Source: Bradyrhizobium sp. CB1650 (GTDB taxonomy: Bacteria > Pseudomonadota > Alphaproteobacteria > Rhizobiales > Xanthobacteraceae). From it: a stretch of 64,000 bases of DNA. Below are positions 35,037 to 43,445 of the stretch, one piece after another; the first letter of the stretch is position 1; each line of letters starts with the position of its first letter. The translations under genes and the position numbers were made by a program. The notes below the pieces were generated by a model, which was not told the origin of the DNA, searched no databases, and worked only from the letters and a program-made list of their open reading frames with translations. The DNA lies in the NCBI RefSeq assembly GCF_029761915.1, contig NZ_CP121695.1, positions 8,585,501 to 8,649,500 on the forward strand, in the 5' to 3' direction.

Positions 35037-36980
35037 ATGCCATTGACCATGGCCCAGGGAATGAAGCGCCTCGGGACGCCGATCGCGGCGCTGCTCGGCG
35101 TGGCGCTGATCGGCCTGATCGCGACCTCATGGCTCATCAACCGCGACGCGCTGCGCAGGGCGGTTGAGGCACAGATCCGCGACGTCACCGGGCTCGAGCT
35201 CAGTGTCGCAGGCGCGATCGATATCTCGATCCTGCCGGCCAGCTACATCTCCTTCCACGACGTCGGCCTCAAGGGCGGCGGCACCAGCGATCCCGCTCTG
35301 CATGTCGACGTGCTCACCGCCAATTTGCGGCTGCTGCCGCTGCTGCTGCAGCGGTTCGAGATCGCCGACCTGATGCTGCTGCGCCCGCACATCCATGTCA
35401 GCCTCAAGCCGGACGGCGAGAGCAACTGGACGCCCTTCATCCAGACCATCGCGCGCACGATGAAGCCCGGCGCCGAAAACCAGGTCTCGTTCTCCGAGAT
35501 CAGGATCCAGGACGGCGTGCTCAATTACGAGGACGTCGCCACCCACGCCACCGAGAAACTCGAGGACATCGACCTGTCGCTGGCCTGGCCTTCGATCTCG
35601 CGGTCCTTCGCCGCGACCGGCCAGTTCGACTGGCGCGGCGAGCGCGTCGACGGCTCGATCAGCTTCGCCGATTTCGTCGCGGCGCTCTCCGGCGAACGCT
35701 CGGGGTTGAAGGCGCGGATCGCCAGCGCCCCGCTCAAGCTCGCCTTCGACGGCAGCGTCGCCAACCGCACCAGTCCGATGATGGAGGGCACCCTCACCAT
35801 CGACAGCCCGTCCTTGCGCAACGCGCTGCGCTGGACCGGCCAGCCGCAGCCCGGCAGCGGCGGCTTCGGCCGCTTCGCGCTGAAGGCGCGGGCCAATGTC
35901 GTGGGGGCCTCGATCGCGCTCACCAACGTCAATGTCGAACTCGACGGCAACGCCGCCGAGGGCGTGATGACCTACGCCAATAACGGCCGACAGACGCTCC
36001 AGGCGACGCTGGCCGCCGACACGCTCGACTTCACGCCTTACATCTCGACCTTCCGTCTGCTGGCGAGCGGGGCGCGCGACTGGAACAGGCAGCTCTTCGA
36101 TCTCAACGGCCTGTCGAGCACCGACCTCGACATGCGCCTGTCGGCGGCACGGCTGACGGTCGGGCCGTCGAAGCTCGGCCGCACCGCGATCGGCGCGAAC
36201 CTGCGCAATGGCACGCTGGCGCTCTCGGTCGGCGAGGCGCAGGTCTATGGCGGCATCGCCAAGGGCTCGTTCGGCATTGCGCGCTCCGACACCGTCGCCG
36301 ACGTCAGGGCGCAATTCCAGTTCACCGATGTCGACCTTCAGGCCTGTGCCTCCGAGCTATTCGGCATCAACAAGCTGTCCGGCCGCGGCAACATCAACGT
36401 GTCGCTCGTCGCCTCCGGCTCGAGTCCGTTCGGCCTCGCCCAGTCGCTCGACGGTACGGCCACGGTGGTCGGACACGACGGCGCGATCTCGGGCTTCAAT
36501 GCCGAACAGCTCCTGAAGCGGCTGGAGCGGCGGCCGCTGTCGGGCGGCGGCAATTTCCGCAACGGCTCGACGCCCTATGACAATCTCACCATTTCGGTGA
36601 AGTTCGCCGACGGGATCGCCACCGCCGAGAACATCCGCGTCGAAGGACCTTCGGCCAAGATCACGCTGGCCGGTACAGCCTCGGTCCCGACCCGCGAGTA
36701 CGATATGAAGGGCGTGGCGAGCCTCAACACCTCCTCCGGCTTCGAGCTGCCCTTCGTGGTGCAGGGCCCCTGGGATGATCCCCTGATCTTCCCCGACCCC
36801 GAGAGCTTGATCCGTCGCTCGCCGGCGTCCGCTCCCCTGCTCGACATGCTGAAGGATCGCAAGGGCGGCGACGCCGTGCGCTCCGCGATCGAGCGCATCA
36901 CCGGCACCGGCGGAAAGCGTCCCGCGCCGGAGGGCTCGCCCACGGCGGAGAACGGCAAGGACGGTGCCAAGTCGAACTGA
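35037..36980 (+). CDS. AsmA-family protein
   Basis: About 647 residues. An N-terminal membrane anchor (GMKRLGTPIAALLGVALIGL) is followed by LRRAVEAQIRDVTGLELSVA, the AsmA N-terminal domain, and by long beta-rich repeats ending with the AsmA_2 C-terminal domain (GNINVSLVASGSSPFGLAQS, LDGTATVVGHDGAISGFNAE). The tail is disordered (about 610-647). AsmA-like proteins are periplasmic, inner-membrane-anchored lipid-transport bridge proteins influencing outer-membrane assembly. Start is uncertain: ATGs at 35037, 35049 and 35061 all keep the anchor. Confidence 0.87.
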   Translation: MPLTMAQGMKRLGTPIAALLGVALIGLIATSWLINRDALRRAVEAQIRDVTGLELSVAGAIDISILPASYISFHDVGLKGGGTSDPALHVDVLTANLRLLPLLLQRFEIADLMLLRPHIHVSLKPDGESNWTPFIQTIARTMKPGAENQVSFSEIRIQDGVLNYEDVATHATEKLEDIDLSLAWPSISRSFAATGQFDWRGERVDGSISFADFVAALSGERSGLKARIASAPLKLAFDGSVANRTSPMMEGTLTIDSPSLRNALRWTGQPQPGSGGFGRFALKARANVVGASIALTNVNVELDGNAAEGVMTYANNGRQTLQATLAADTLDFTPYISTFRLLASGARDWNRQLFDLNGLSSTDLDMRLSAARLTVGPSKLGRTAIGANLRNGTLALSVGEAQVYGGIAKGSFGIARSDTVADVRAQFQFTDVDLQACASELFGINKLSGRGNINVSLVASGSSPFGLAQSLDGTATVVGHDGAISGFNAEQLLKRLERRPLSGGGNFRNGSTPYDNLTISVKFADGIATAENIRVEGPSAKITLAGTASVPTREYDMKGVASLNTSSGFELPFVVQGPWDDPLIFPDPESLIRRSPASAPLLDMLKDRKGGDAVRSAIERITGTGGKRPAPEGSPTAENGKDGAKSN

Positions 36981-37175
36981 AAAATGCCGCGACCTGATCG
37001 ACGCGAATTGATCAGGGCGAATTGATGCGGCGTTTGGATCGATGCGCTGCTGACGCATCTCCACGGCGCTCCACCCCAGACCTAGGTTGGACAAGAAGCC
37101 GCTAGATCGGCTAATGCCCATGCGCTAGTGTTTTAGCCAACCGGTTAAAAGGCCGGTCGTTTGAGGGAGAAAAAC

Positions 37176-38561
37176 GTGAGATCCAAGGTTATTGGCGCAT
37201 TATCACTCGCGGTCGCTGCGGTCGGGCTGTTTGCCGCCACCGCACCCGCCTTTGCGCAGCAGAAGACCATCACCGTCTGGTGGGGCAAGGGATTCTATCG
37301 GTCTGAAGACGACGCACTGATCGAGGCCATCAAGAAGTTTGAAGCGAAGACCGGCATCAAGGTCGAATTGTCGCAGTATGCGATTCAGGACATGATTCCG
37401 AAGACGGTGGCCGCGCTCGATGCCGGCACCGTGCCGGATATCGCCTATTCCGACTCTTATGACGTGCAAGCGCAGGGCAAGTGGGCCTACGAGGGCAAGC
37501 TCGAGGATCTCTCCGATGTCATGGAGCCGATCAAGGACAGGTTCGCGCCGAACACGCTGGAAGCATCGATACTCTACAACGACGTCGCCAAGAAGAAGGC
37601 CTTTTACGGCTTTCCGCTGAAGCAGCAGAGCATGCACGTCCAAATCTGGGGCGACATGCTGGAGAAGGCCGGCTTCAAGCAGAGTGACATCCCGACCGAC
37701 TGGACGGGCTACTGGACGTTCTGGTGCGACAAGGTGCAGCCCGCGATCCGCAAGGCGACCAGCCAGCGCATCTACGGCGTTGGCCAGCCGATGGGCGTGG
37801 AATCGACCGATGCCTTCCAATCATTCTACACCTTCATGGACGCCTACCACGTCAAGCTGGTCGACGATGACGGCAAGCTGCTGGTCGACGATCCGAAGGT
37901 CCGCGACGGCCTGGTCAAGGCGCTGAAGGACTACACCGACACCTACATCAAGGGCTGCACCCCGCCCTCCTCGACGACCTGGAAGGATCCGGACAACAAC
38001 GTCGCCTTCCACAACAAGACGATCGTGATGACCCACAACTTCACGATCTCGATCGCGGCGAAGTGGTACGAGGATTCCCAGAACCAGGCGCTCACGCCCG
38101 AGCAGCGCGAAGCCGGCAAGAAGGCCTATGAGCAAGACATCATCACCGCGTCCTTCCCGAAGGCGCCGGATGGATCGACGATCAAGTACCGCTCCGACGT
38201 CAAAACGGGCCTGATCTTCACCGCGGCCAAGAACAAGGCCGAGGCGAAGCAGTTCCTCAGCTTCCTGCTCCAGGAAGAGAACGTCCGCCCTTACATCGAG
38301 GGTGCGCTCGGCCGCTGGTTCCCGGTGACGAAGGAAAGCCAGGCAAGCCCGTTCTGGCAAGCCGACAAGCATCGCAAGGCGGTCTATAATCAGTTCATGG
38401 GCGGCACCGCGCCATTCGACTTCACCAAGAACTGGAAGTTCACGATCCTGAACAACGAGAACGTCTGGGCCAAGGCGATGAACCGCGTGGTGAGCGAGAA
38501 GGTACCGGTCGACAAGGCCGTCGACGAACTGATCGCCCGCATCAAGCAAGTCGCGGGCTAA
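37176..38561 (+). CDS. ABC importer substrate-binding protein (sugar/polyol type)
   Basis: 461 residues from a GTG at 37176 with GAGGGAG six bases upstream. Sec signal peptide ending APAFAQ. Mature protein: KTITVWWGKGFYRSEDDALI, KFEAKTGIKVELSQYAIQDM and GTVPDIAYSDSYDVQAQGKW follow the family-1 binding-protein fold; many Trp residues (WYED, WWG, WTGYWTFW) are consistent with a carbohydrate-binding cleft. It heads an operon with permeases at 38659 and 39528. An AACCGGTT palindrome lies at 37139-37146. No ATPase gene follows. Confidence 0.88.
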   Translation: MRSKVIGALSLAVAAVGLFAATAPAFAQQKTITVWWGKGFYRSEDDALIEAIKKFEAKTGIKVELSQYAIQDMIPKTVAALDAGTVPDIAYSDSYDVQAQGKWAYEGKLEDLSDVMEPIKDRFAPNTLEASILYNDVAKKKAFYGFPLKQQSMHVQIWGDMLEKAGFKQSDIPTDWTGYWTFWCDKVQPAIRKATSQRIYGVGQPMGVESTDAFQSFYTFMDAYHVKLVDDDGKLLVDDPKVRDGLVKALKDYTDTYIKGCTPPSSTTWKDPDNNVAFHNKTIVMTHNFTISIAAKWYEDSQNQALTPEQREAGKKAYEQDIITASFPKAPDGSTIKYRSDVKTGLIFTAAKNKAEAKQFLSFLLQEENVRPYIEGALGRWFPVTKESQASPFWQADKHRKAVYNQFMGGTAPFDFTKNWKFTILNNENVWAKAMNRVVSEKVPVDKAVDELIARIKQVAG

Positions 38562-38569
38562 ATCATCCG

Positions 38570-38632
38570 CACCTCTCCTTGCCTCTCGCGGGGAGAGGTG
38601 CAAGACCATCACCGGCCGCCTTGCGCGGCCGG
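38570..38632. terminator. Two hairpins after the binding-protein gene
   Basis: CACCTCTCC ... GGAGAGGTG (38570-38600) and CCGGCCGC-CTTGC-GCGGCCGG (38612-38632), between the binding protein and the first permease. Neither has a U-run, so they more likely protect the upstream message and lower permease output than end transcription, as seen in maltose-type operons. Confidence 0.6.
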
Positions 38633-38658
38633 CAGTCCGTTCTAAAGAGTTACGAAGA

Positions 38659-39531
38659 ATGGCGATCACTCTCTCTGGCGATCAAACGATACCTTCAGCG
38701 CCCCTGTCGTCGCGGCTGACCCCGGCGCAGGTCTGGGGCATCGTGCTGCTCGCGCCCTATCTCCTCGTCTTCCTCGCCTTCGTCGTCTATCCCGTCGGCT
38801 ACGGGTTGTGGCTGGCACGCGCGCCGGAAAACTATGTCGCGCTCTACAACGACCCGATCTTCGCGCGCGCCGCTATCAACACGCTGATCTTCCTGGTCAT
38901 CGGCATCAACATCAAGATGCTGATCGCGCTGTTCCTGTCCGGCTTCTTCGCCGTGCAGCGCACCTGGATCAAATGGCTCTCGGTGATCTTCATCCTGCCC
39001 TGGGCGGTGCCGTCGATCCCGACCATCCTGTCAGTCCGCTTCATGCTCAATCCCGAATGGGGCATGATCAATCACTTCATCTTCACCCTCACCGGCGACG
39101 ACGGCCCGAACTGGCTGAACGATCCGACCGTGGCGCTGACCATGGCGATCGCCGTCCACATCTGGAAGTCGCTGCCGTTCTGGACGCTGATCCTGATCAC
39201 CGGGCGTCTTGCGATTTCGCATGACCTGTTCGAAGCCGCCGAGGTCGACGGTGCGAGCTTTTGGCAGAAATTCCGCTACATCACCTGGCCGTCGATGCAG
39301 ACGCTCTACGTCACCTGCACGCTGCTTTCGATGATCTGGACGCTCGGCGATTTCAACAGCGTCTACCTGCTCACCGGCGGCGGGCCGGCCGACCTGACCC
39401 ACGTGCTGTCGACGCTCGGCATCCGCTATCTCCGGCTCGACCAGCTCTCGCTGGCGATGGCCTCCATCGTCTGCGCGATGCCGTTCGTGCTGCCGCTCGT
39501 GTACTTCATGATGAAACGGTTGTCGCGATGA
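38659..39531 (+). CDS. ABC importer permease (MalF-like)
   Basis: 290 residues, MAITLSGDQTIPSAPLSSRL then six helices. LLAPYLLVFLAFVVYPVGYG is helix 1; the EAA loop is FEAAEVDGASFWQKFRYITW near residue 195, and FNSVYLLTGGGPADLTHVLS follows as in MalF-type permeases. The ATG of the second permease overlaps its stop (ATGA). Confidence 0.92.
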   Translation: MAITLSGDQTIPSAPLSSRLTPAQVWGIVLLAPYLLVFLAFVVYPVGYGLWLARAPENYVALYNDPIFARAAINTLIFLVIGINIKMLIALFLSGFFAVQRTWIKWLSVIFILPWAVPSIPTILSVRFMLNPEWGMINHFIFTLTGDDGPNWLNDPTVALTMAIAVHIWKSLPFWTLILITGRLAISHDLFEAAEVDGASFWQKFRYITWPSMQTLYVTCTLLSMIWTLGDFNSVYLLTGGGPADLTHVLSTLGIRYLRLDQLSLAMASIVCAMPFVLPLVYFMMKRLSR

Positions 39532-40379
39532 AGCTCCCCACCTTGCGCGAAGTCGCGACCGAAGCGCGGCTATTGCTGATCGGCATTCCCGTCTTCCTAT
39601 GGACGATGATACCGATCTACCACATGTTCCTGTTCGCGATCTCTCCGAAGGAGGACGCGTTCTCGGGCAAGCTGTGGCCGGATCATCCGACGCTGCACAA
39701 CTTCTCGATCGTGTTCAACCAGCAGCACTATTTCCTGCGCGACTTCTATGTGCAGTTCTGGAATTCGACGCTGATTGCGGCCGCCGTCGGCGTGTTGACG
39801 CTGTTCGTCGCGACTGCCGCGGCGTTCTCGATCTCGCGGCTGCGCGTGCCCGGCGGGCGCGTCGTGATGAATCTCGCGCTCTTCACCTACTTCATCCCCG
39901 CGGCGTTCCTCGCCGTGCCGATGTATCGCACCATGGGCAATTACGGCCTGCTCAACAACCATTGGTCGCTGATCCTGGCCATGGTGACGATCGCCTCGCC
40001 CTACGCGATCTGGGTGCTGAAACAGGCCTCCGACAAGCTCCCGGTCGAGCTCGATGAAGCCGCGGTGATGGACGGCGCCACCACGCTCCAGATCTTCCGC
40101 CTGGTCTACCTGCCGCTGATGATGCCCTCGCTGGTCGCGATCGGCACCTATGCGGTGCTGCTCGCGTGGAACGAATATCTCTACGCGTTTCTGCTGCTGT
40201 CGAACGATCGCGAGATCACGCTCCCCGTCGCGCTCGGCAACTTCCTCGCCGCCGACGACTCGCCCTGGGAGCTGTTGATGACCACCGGCTTCATCTACGC
40301 GCTGCCGCCGGCCGCGGTATACTACGCCTTCCGCCGCTACATGGTGGGCGGGCTCACGGCGGGTGCGGTGAAGTCCTAG
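39528..40379 (+). CDS. ABC importer permease (MalG-like)
   Basis: 283 residues from the ATG at 39528, overlapping the preceding stop by four bases. Six helices; EAA loop LPVELDEAAVMDGATTLQIF near residue 170 and LAWNEYLYAFLLL after it, as in MalG-class permeases. Last gene of the binding-protein/permease/permease operon. As in the operon at 17356-20724, no ATP-binding subunit is encoded alongside. Confidence 0.92.
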   Translation: MKLPTLREVATEARLLLIGIPVFLWTMIPIYHMFLFAISPKEDAFSGKLWPDHPTLHNFSIVFNQQHYFLRDFYVQFWNSTLIAAAVGVLTLFVATAAAFSISRLRVPGGRVVMNLALFTYFIPAAFLAVPMYRTMGNYGLLNNHWSLILAMVTIASPYAIWVLKQASDKLPVELDEAAVMDGATTLQIFRLVYLPLMMPSLVAIGTYAVLLAWNEYLYAFLLLSNDREITLPVALGNFLAADDSPWELLMTTGFIYALPPAAVYYAFRRYMVGGLTAGAVKS

Positions 40380-40389
40380 CAGCCCCTTA

Positions 40390-40474
40390 GTCATTGCGAG
40401 CGAAGCGAAGCAATCCAGAAATGCCCCCGCGGAAACATTCTGGGTTGCTTCGTCGCTACGCTCCTCGCAATGAC
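40390..40474. repeat. GTCATTGCGAG extragenic palindrome
   Basis: Ends GTCATTGCGAG and CTCGCAATGAC are perfect complements; inner GAAGCAATCCAGAA / TTCTGGGTTGCTTC arms. Located between convergent transporter operons. Confidence 0.85.
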
Positions 40475-40481
40475 GATCGGC

Positions 40482-41297
40482 TCACAGCGGCGCCGCGCTG
40501 TCGCCTTGCGAACTCGACAGCTTCGAGGCGAGCGAGGCGATGACGATGACCACCGCGATCAGGGCGATCACCAGCGTGCAGATCGCGTTGATCTCGGGCT
40601 TCACGCCGAGCCGTACCTCCGAATAAATCCGGATCGGCAGCGTTGCCGAGCCGGGACCGGTGGTGAAGCTCGCGATCACGAGGTCGTCGAGCGACAGCGT
40701 GAAGGCCAGCATCCAGCCCGCGACGATCGCGGGCGCGATCAGCGGCAAGGTGACGGCCACGAAAGCGCGCACCGGATCGCAGCCGAGATCCATCGCGGCC
40801 TCCTCCAGCGAGCGGTCGAGCGAGCCGAGGCGAGACTGCACCACCACCGCGACGAAGCACATCGTCAGCGTGGTGTGGGCGATAGTCACCGTCCAGAAGC
40901 CGCGCTCGGCATTCAGCGCCACGAACAAGAGCAACAGCGACAGTCCGGTGATCACCTCGGGCATCACCAGGGGTGCATAGAGCATTCCGGAGAACAGCGT
41001 GCGGCCGCGAAAGCGCTCGCCGCGCGACAGCGCCACCGCGGCAAGCGTTCCGAGCAGCGTAGCAATCGTCGCCGAACAGGCCGCAACCCGCAGACTCATC
41101 CAGGCCGCCTCGATCATGGCGCGGTCGTTGAAGAACTCGCGGTACCAGCGCAGCGACCAGCCGCCCCACACCGTCACCAGCCGGGAGGCGTTGAAGGAAT
41201 AGATGACGAGGATGAGGATCGGCAAGTAAAGGAATGCCAGCCCCAGCGCGAGCGAGGCGATGTTGAAGCGGGAAAGACGGGTGGGCTTGCGCATCAT
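40482..41297 (-). CDS. Polyamine-type ABC importer permease (PotC/PotI-like)
   Basis: 271 residues from MMRKPTRLSRFNIASLALGL, six helices. FLYLPILILVIYSFNASRLV and the EAA loop SLEEAAMDLGCDPVRAFVAV are characteristic of PotC/PotI permeases; LDDLVIASFTTGPGSATLPI is a further family block. It follows the PotB-like gene by one base. Third gene of an ATPase-permease-permease operon. Confidence 0.9.
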   Translation of the reverse strand: MMRKPTRLSRFNIASLALGLAFLYLPILILVIYSFNASRLVTVWGGWSLRWYREFFNDRAMIEAAWMSLRVAACSATIATLLGTLAAVALSRGERFRGRTLFSGMLYAPLVMPEVITGLSLLLLFVALNAERGFWTVTIAHTTLTMCFVAVVVQSRLGSLDRSLEEAAMDLGCDPVRAFVAVTLPLIAPAIVAGWMLAFTLSLDDLVIASFTTGPGSATLPIRIYSEVRLGVKPEINAICTLVIALIAVVIVIASLASKLSSSQGDSAAPL

Positions 41298-41298
41298 C

Positions 41299-42210
41299 TC
41301 ACCGCTCCTCCAACTGCCGCCGCTGCAGCCGCTCGTACAGCAACAGCGGCGCAAGCAGCACGATGAGGAGCACGACGGCCGCCGCGGAGGCGACCGGCCA
41401 GTCCTTGTTGGTGAAGAATTCGAGCCACAACGTCTGGCCGATCATCAGCGAGTTGGAGCCGGCCAGAAGGTCCGGAATGACGAACTCGCCGACGATCGGG
41501 ATGAAGCACAAGAGCACACCGGCGCCGACGCCGGGCAGCGACAGCGGAAAAGTGACGAGCCAGAACACCTTTAGCGGCGCAGCGCCGAGATCGGCGGCGG
41601 CCTCCTCCAGCGCCGGCTCCATCTTGGCGAGCGTGGCATAGAGCGGCAGGATCATGAACGGCAGGTAGGAATAGACGATGCCGAGATACATCGCGCTGTC
41701 GGTGGAAAGCCATACCACGGGCTCGCTGACCAGATGCAGGGCCAGCAGGATCTGATTGAGCAGGCCATCGTGCTGCAGGATGTTGATCCAGGCGTAGATG
41801 CGGATCAGGAACGAGGTCCAGAACGGCACGATCACCAGCACCATCGCCACCGCCTGCCAGCGCCGCGGCAGCCGCGCCATGCCATAGGCGATGGGGTAAC
41901 CGATCAGGAGCAACAGCGCGGTCGCGGTGGCGGCAACTGTGAGGCTGCGCACATAGGCAAAGACGTAGAGCTCGTCGGAGATCAGCAGCTTGAAATTGTC
42001 GATCGACAGCGCGGCGAACGCAGCCTTGATCGCAGTCCAGCCTGCCGTCAGGTCGAACACGGGCTCGTAGGGCGGCTGCGCGATCGCCGTCTGCGACAGG
42101 CTGATCTTCAGCACGAAGCCGAATGGCACCAGGAAGAACAGCACCATCCAGACATAGGGCGCGATCACGGCGAATCGCGCCGGCCGGGCGAAGATGCGGC
42201 GCGCGCTCAT
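41299..42210 (-). CDS. Polyamine-type ABC importer permease (PotB/PotH-like)
   Basis: 303 residues, MSARRIFARPARFAVIAPYV. Six helices; FVLKISLSQ after helix 1, IPFWTSFLIRIYAWINILQH and the EAA loop ALEEAAADLGAAPLKVFWLV identify a PotB/PotH-class permease. Its GTG/ATG start overlaps the ATPase stop by four bases. Putrescine or spermidine is the usual substrate class, but related permeases carry other small cations and thiamine. Confidence 0.9.
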   Translation of the reverse strand: MSARRIFARPARFAVIAPYVWMVLFFLVPFGFVLKISLSQTAIAQPPYEPVFDLTAGWTAIKAAFAALSIDNFKLLISDELYVFAYVRSLTVAATATALLLLIGYPIAYGMARLPRRWQAVAMVLVIVPFWTSFLIRIYAWINILQHDGLLNQILLALHLVSEPVVWLSTDSAMYLGIVYSYLPFMILPLYATLAKMEPALEEAAADLGAAPLKVFWLVTFPLSLPGVGAGVLLCFIPIVGEFVIPDLLAGSNSLMIGQTLWLEFFTNKDWPVASAAAVVLLIVLLAPLLLYERLQRRQLEER

Positions 42211-43370
42211 CGGTCGAGCACCATGCAGTCGTCGGGCGAGAACCAGGCGACGACCTGCTGGTTCAGGCTGTAGGCGTCGACGTCGAGGCGCGCGGAGTTG
42301 GTCACCGAGGACTGCACCATGCCGCCCGAATCGAGCTTCACCTTGTAGGTGGTAGAGCCGCCGAGATAGCAGATATCCGCGATCACGCCGTCGAGCTGAT
42401 TGATCGCCGATGCCTCGCCTACCGGGGCGCGGCGCGACAGCTTGACCTTTTCAGGGCGGATCGCGACCGACAATTTGCCTCCAGCGACCGGCTCGCGCGG
42501 CTCGGCCGCCACCAGCGTGCCGGCACCGCCGGTGGCAATGACCAGACGATGACCGTCGCGCAGTCTGAATTCGCCGTCGAACAGGTTGATGTCGCCGACG
42601 AACTCCGCGATCCAGCGAGAGCGCGGCGCCTCGTAGAGCTCGCGCGGGGTCGCAACCTGATCGAGCCGGCCGGCATTCATCACGCCGATCCGGCTCGCCA
42701 TCGTCATCGCCTCCTCCTGATCGTGGGTGACGATGATGAAGGTCATGCCGAGCCGGCGCTGGAGCTCCATCAGCTCGGCTTGCGTGCTCTCGCGCAGCTT
42801 CTTGTCGAGCGCGGCGAGCGGTTCGTCGAGCAGCAGAAGCTGCGGCCGGCGCGCCAGCGCGCGTGCGAGCGCCACGCGCTGGCGCTGCCCGCCGGAGAGC
42901 TGGTCGGGCTTGCGCGTCTCCATCCCTTCGAGCTTCACCAGCGCGACCATCTCCGCCACGCGGGCGGCGATGTCGGCACGCGCGAGGCCGGCGCGCTTCA
43001 GGCCGAAGGCGATGTTGTCGCGCACGGAAAGATGCGGAAACAGCGCATAGTTCTGGAACATCATGTTGATCGGACGTTCGTGCGGCAGCGCCTGCGCGAT
43101 GTCCTTGTCCCCGAGCAGGATACAGCCCTCGTCCGGCGCTTCGAAGCCGGCGAGCATGCGCAGCAGCGTGGTCTTGCCGCAGCCGCTGGGACCAAGGAGT
43201 GCAAAGAACTCGCCCGCCTTGATGTCGAGCGAGACGCCATCCACGGCCCGGAACGTTCCGAACGTCTTGGCAACGCCCTCGATACGCAGCAACGGCCGGC
43301 CGGCCGCTGGCTGCACCTCTCCGCTGGCCGCGTCCGCCACGACATCCGTTCCAGGCAATTCCTCAGACAT
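42207..43370 (-). CDS. Polyamine-type ABC importer ATPase (PotA/PotG-like)
   Basis: 387 residues from MSEELPGTDVVADAASGEVQ with AGGGA before the ATG. Walker A GPSGCGKTTL, Q-loop FQNYALFPHLSV, signature LSGGQRQRVALARAL, Walker B LLLLDEPLAALD and switch His in IVTHDQEEAMTMA are intact. The C-terminal 110 residues form a TOBE_2 domain (VAIRPEKVKLSRR). First gene of the operon; no substrate-binding protein gene is linked. An AACCGGTT palindrome lies 55 bases upstream. Confidence 0.93.
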   Translation of the reverse strand: MSEELPGTDVVADAASGEVQPAAGRPLLRIEGVAKTFGTFRAVDGVSLDIKAGEFFALLGPSGCGKTTLLRMLAGFEAPDEGCILLGDKDIAQALPHERPINMMFQNYALFPHLSVRDNIAFGLKRAGLARADIAARVAEMVALVKLEGMETRKPDQLSGGQRQRVALARALARRPQLLLLDEPLAALDKKLRESTQAELMELQRRLGMTFIIVTHDQEEAMTMASRIGVMNAGRLDQVATPRELYEAPRSRWIAEFVGDINLFDGEFRLRDGHRLVIATGGAGTLVAAEPREPVAGGKLSVAIRPEKVKLSRRAPVGEASAINQLDGVIADICYLGGSTTYKVKLDSGGMVQSSVTNSARLDVDAYSLNQQVVAWFSPDDCMVLDR

Positions 43371-43445
43371 GTTCCCTGCCAACCCCGATGCCGCCGCACG
43401 CTAGCGGGGGATCGGATTTTGCTCAACCGGTTCGAAATGGATCGT

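Noticed and set aside
37003..37026. Direct repeat GCGAATTGAT twice, 14 bases apart, before the ABC binding-protein gene
   Set aside because: Short, not associated with a recognisable promoter, and 150 bases upstream of the start; chance is likely.
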